Shown one piece after another: positions 21,214-23,658 of a DNA stretch of 23,658 bases; position 1 is the stretch's first letter, and each line of letters opens with the position of its first letter. Under the pieces are notes generated by a model. It made no database searches and had not been told where the DNA came from. It was given only the letters and a program-made list of their open reading frames with translations. The position numbers were made by a program, and so were the translations under genes. The stretch is taken from NCBI GenBank assembly GCA_965652975.1, contig CBFGYO010000053.1, positions 1 to 23,658 on the forward strand, in the 5' to 3' direction. Source of the stretch: CADEDV01 sp036374495 (lineage in GTDB: Bacteria; Bacteroidota; Bacteroidia; Chitinophagales; Chitinophagaceae).

Positions 21214-23601
21214 ATGAAACGCACGATCAAAAAAGTTGCTGTGTTGGGTTCAGGCGTTATGGGATCCCGTATAGCCTGTCATTTTGCAGGAATTGGAGTA
21301 CAGGTGTTGCTATTGGATATAGTTCCGGGCAATTTGCCTGCTGACGCTCCTACGGCCCAGAAGAACAAGATCGTTAATGATGCATTGACTGCAGCGGTAA
21401 AAAGCAACCCTTCACCCCTGTATCATAAGGACGCGTTGAAAAAAATTACCACTGGTAATTTTGATGACAACATGAAAGACATCGCCAGTTACGACTGGAT
21501 TATCGAAGTCGTGATCGAACGCCTGGATATTAAAAAACAGGTTTATGAAAAAGTAGAACAGTTCCGCAAACCGGGCACGCTCATTACGTCCAACACCTCC
21601 GGAATTCCTATTCACCTGCTGAGTGAGGGCCGGAGTGAGGATTTTAAAAAACATTTTTGTGGAACGCATTTTTTCAACCCGCCCCGTTACCTGCGTTTAC
21701 TCGAGATCATACCTACACCGGATACTGATCCGGAGATAACACGCTTCCTGTTACAATATGGCGACCTGTACCTTGGCAAAACCACCGTTTTGTGTAAGGA
21801 TACCCCTGCATTTATTGCCAACCGCATTGGTGTATTTGGTATCATGTCGCTGTTTGGTCTCGTTGATAAAATGAATTTAACTATCGATGAGGTTGATGCG
21901 TTGACTGGGCCAATAATCGGCCGTCCAAAATCAGCAACCTTCCGTACTGCCGATGTAGTAGGTATCGATACACTGGTAAAGGTCGCAAAAGGTGTTTACG
22001 ACAATTGTCCTAATGATGAGTCGAGGGATAAATTTGCTATCCCCGCATGGTTAAATAAGATGGTAGAAAATAACTGGCTGGGTGATAAAACGGGCCAGGG
22101 TTTTTTCAAGAAAACGAAAGGAGCGGCAGGCGAAAAGGAGATATTAACGCTCAACCTCAAAACTTTTGAATATGGACCGCGTATAAAACCAAAGTTTGGT
22201 AGTGTGGAAGCGGCCAAACCCATTGATGATCTCTATCAAAGATTAAAAATGCTTTGTGCCGGGCAGGATAAGGCCGGCGAATTTTACCGTCATTTCCATT
22301 ATGGTTTGTTTTCCTACATATCCCATCGCATTCCCGAAATCAGTGATGAAATTTACCGGGTAGACGACGCGATGATGGCTGGTTTTGGTTGGGAAATTGG
22401 CGCTTTTGAAAGTTGGGATGTGCTTGGCGTTGAAAGAACAGTAAAAGCTATGAAAGAAGCTGGTTATCCTGTTGCGCCGTGGGTGGATGAAATGTTGGCC
22501 AAAGGAATTAAGTCTTTTTATAAAATAGAAAACGGTAAAAAATTATCCTATTCCCCACAGGAAGGTAATTACAGCTCAGCGTTAGGCTCTGACCAGGACA
22601 ATGCATTTATCGTGATGAGCAATTACCAGGATAAAATTGTATGGAAAAATGGAAGTTGCAGGTTGTATGACCTGGGAGATGACGTAGTAGGTCTTCAATG
22701 GGCAACAAAAATGGGAAGTATCGGCGGCGACGTATTGTCGGGTATTCAAACTTCCATTGAAAAAGCAGAAAAAAATTTCAAAGGACTTGTTATTGCCAAT
22801 GAAGGCAGCAATTTTTCGGCGGGGGCAAACGTGGGAATGATATTCATGTTGGCCATCGACCAGGAATATGATGAGCTGGATATGGCCATTCGCCTGTTTC
22901 AGAATACAATGATGCGTGCACGCTATTCTTCAATCCCTGTTGTTGTAGCTCCGCACGGGTTGGCACTTGGTGGCGCATGCGAGTTGAGCCTGCATGCTGA
23001 TAAGTGTTGTGCTGCAGCAGAAACTTATACGGGTCTTGTTGAACTTGGAGTTGGATTGATACCTGGTGGCGGGGGTACAAAAGAATTTGTGTTGCGTGCT
23101 TCGGATGAGATGCATGAAGATGAACCGGAAACAATAACATTGAAAAATCGTTTTCTCACGATTGCAACTGCAAAAGTTGCTACATCGGCGCATGAAGGTT
23201 TTGACATCGGTGTTTATCGTAAAGGATTGGATGAGGTGGTGGTTAATTCATCGCGACGAATTGCCGAAGCAAAAAGATCGGTGATCGAGATAGCTGCAAG
23301 CGGCTATTCTACACCGGTGGTACGTAAGGATGTAAAAGTGCTGGGCCGTTCTGCACTTGGAGCGCTATATGCAGGTATCAACGGAATGGTACGTGCCAAT
23401 TATGCAACTGAGCATGATTCACTCGTTGCCAAGAAACTTGCATATGTGATGTGTGGAGGCGATCTCAGCGAACCTACGCTGGTACCCGAACAATATTTAC
23501 TCGACCTGGAACGAGAGGCATTCCTTTCATTATGTGGTGAAAAGAAAACACTTGAACGCATTCAGAGTGTATTGAAGAGTGGAAGACCAGTGCGGAATTA
23601 A
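21214..23601 (+). CDS. 3-hydroxyacyl-CoA dehydrogenase / enoyl-CoA hydratase fusion
   Basis: A 795-residue bifunctional enzyme of fatty acid beta-oxidation: hydration of trans-2-enoyl-CoA, then NAD-dependent oxidation to 3-ketoacyl-CoA, in the cytoplasm. The N-terminal dehydrogenase has the Rossmann motif LGSGVMGSRIACHFA (near 11-25) and the catalytic pair H152 (GTHFFNPP) and E164, with the usual spacing of 12. HAD C-terminal domains run to about 440. From about residue 475 comes the hydratase, with SAGANVG, E590 in LGGACEL and E610 in VELGVGL, spaced 20 as in crotonase. This order (dehydrogenase first) is that of Bacillus FadN, not E. coli FadB. The partner thiolase is not in the window. It starts 53 bases after palindrome copy 5. 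Confidence 0.94.
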   Translation: MKRTIKKVAVLGSGVMGSRIACHFAGIGVQVLLLDIVPGNLPADAPTAQKNKIVNDALTAAVKSNPSPLYHKDALKKITTGNFDDNMKDIASYDWIIEVVIERLDIKKQVYEKVEQFRKPGTLITSNTSGIPIHLLSEGRSEDFKKHFCGTHFFNPPRYLRLLEIIPTPDTDPEITRFLLQYGDLYLGKTTVLCKDTPAFIANRIGVFGIMSLFGLVDKMNLTIDEVDALTGPIIGRPKSATFRTADVVGIDTLVKVAKGVYDNCPNDESRDKFAIPAWLNKMVENNWLGDKTGQGFFKKTKGAAGEKEILTLNLKTFEYGPRIKPKFGSVEAAKPIDDLYQRLKMLCAGQDKAGEFYRHFHYGLFSYISHRIPEISDEIYRVDDAMMAGFGWEIGAFESWDVLGVERTVKAMKEAGYPVAPWVDEMLAKGIKSFYKIENGKKLSYSPQEGNYSSALGSDQDNAFIVMSNYQDKIVWKNGSCRLYDLGDDVVGLQWATKMGSIGGDVLSGIQTSIEKAEKNFKGLVIANEGSNFSAGANVGMIFMLAIDQEYDELDMAIRLFQNTMMRARYSSIPVVVAPHGLALGGACELSLHADKCCAAAETYTGLVELGVGLIPGGGGTKEFVLRASDEMHEDEPETITLKNRFLTIATAKVATSAHEGFDIGVYRKGLDEVVVNSSRRIAEAKRSVIEIAASGYSTPVVRKDVKVLGRSALGALYAGINGMVRANYATEHDSLVAKKLAYVMCGGDLSEPTLVPEQYLLDLEREAFLSLCGEKKTLERIQSVLKSGRPVRN

Positions 23602-23658
23602 GTAACGTAAAACTATGTTGATCTTTGTGCCTATGATTCTATGTGGTAAAGTCTGTGT
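23602..23658 (+). other. window end, possible leader of next gene
   Basis: GATCTTTG (23620-23627) followed by an ATG at 23633 resembles the sequence in front of the hydrolase at 11370. It may be a -7 box for a gene that begins at the edge, but only about nine codons are present, too few to call. Confidence 0.2.

Overview
The window looks like chromosomal DNA of a Bacteroidota member, most likely of the Chitinophagaceae type. That placement is inference. It rests on the -7 promoter box TAnnTTTG in front of several genes (a full TTTG-N19-TATTTTTG copy before metG), scarce Shine-Dalgarno sites, a free-standing PurQ, a DUF6427-like membrane protein, and a YceI gene paired with a small OB-fold gene. 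All well-recognised genes are housekeeping or envelope functions. No phage, transposase, CRISPR array, rRNA or tRNA was seen.

Layout. 1-900: an ECF sigma factor (+), a nested inverted repeat, an intrinsic terminator and the first copy of an unusual palindrome. 873-3349 (-): DsbD and a free-standing DsbD alpha-like periplasmic domain. 3484-6808 (-): purQ, a DUF6427-like membrane protein and a large secreted protein of unknown role. 7077-12816 (+): the Kup potassium transporter, an alpha/beta hydrolase, a TPR-like lipoprotein, a second paralogous hydrolase and a small secreted protein. 12817-13725 (-): an S66 LD-carboxypeptidase whose stop codon abuts the preceding convergent gene. 13912-20020 (+): metG and a 1278-residue AsmA-like membrane-anchored protein. 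20066-23601 (+): the OB-fold/YceI pair and a bifunctional 3-hydroxyacyl-CoA dehydrogenase/enoyl-CoA hydratase for fatty acid beta-oxidation.

The most interesting signal is non-coding. Five intergenic copies (786-894, 4187-4277, 9052-9210, 11258-11350, 21072-21160) belong to one family of long palindromes. Their arms are strings of a degenerate heptamer, (GAT/GTT/ACT)AAAA, around a short core hairpin TCGGA-N3-TCCGA. In all five the outer edge lies at, or within a few bases of, a stop codon, and in two the element itself supplies the stop. One decayed copy has a compensatory change in the core stem (TTGGA/TCCAA), which points to a folded RNA or cruciform being maintained. Likely roles are terminator or 3'-end stabiliser, outward promoter, or a REP/MITE-like mobile palindrome that targets gene ends. 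Sequence alone does not decide between them.

A second point is the thiol-redox pair. The DsbD polypeptide keeps the cysteines of its membrane and thioredoxin-like domains but has none in its own N-terminal domain, while the gene just upstream encodes the same fold as a separate protein with the C-x4-C pair. This suggests the periplasmic relay domain now works in trans.
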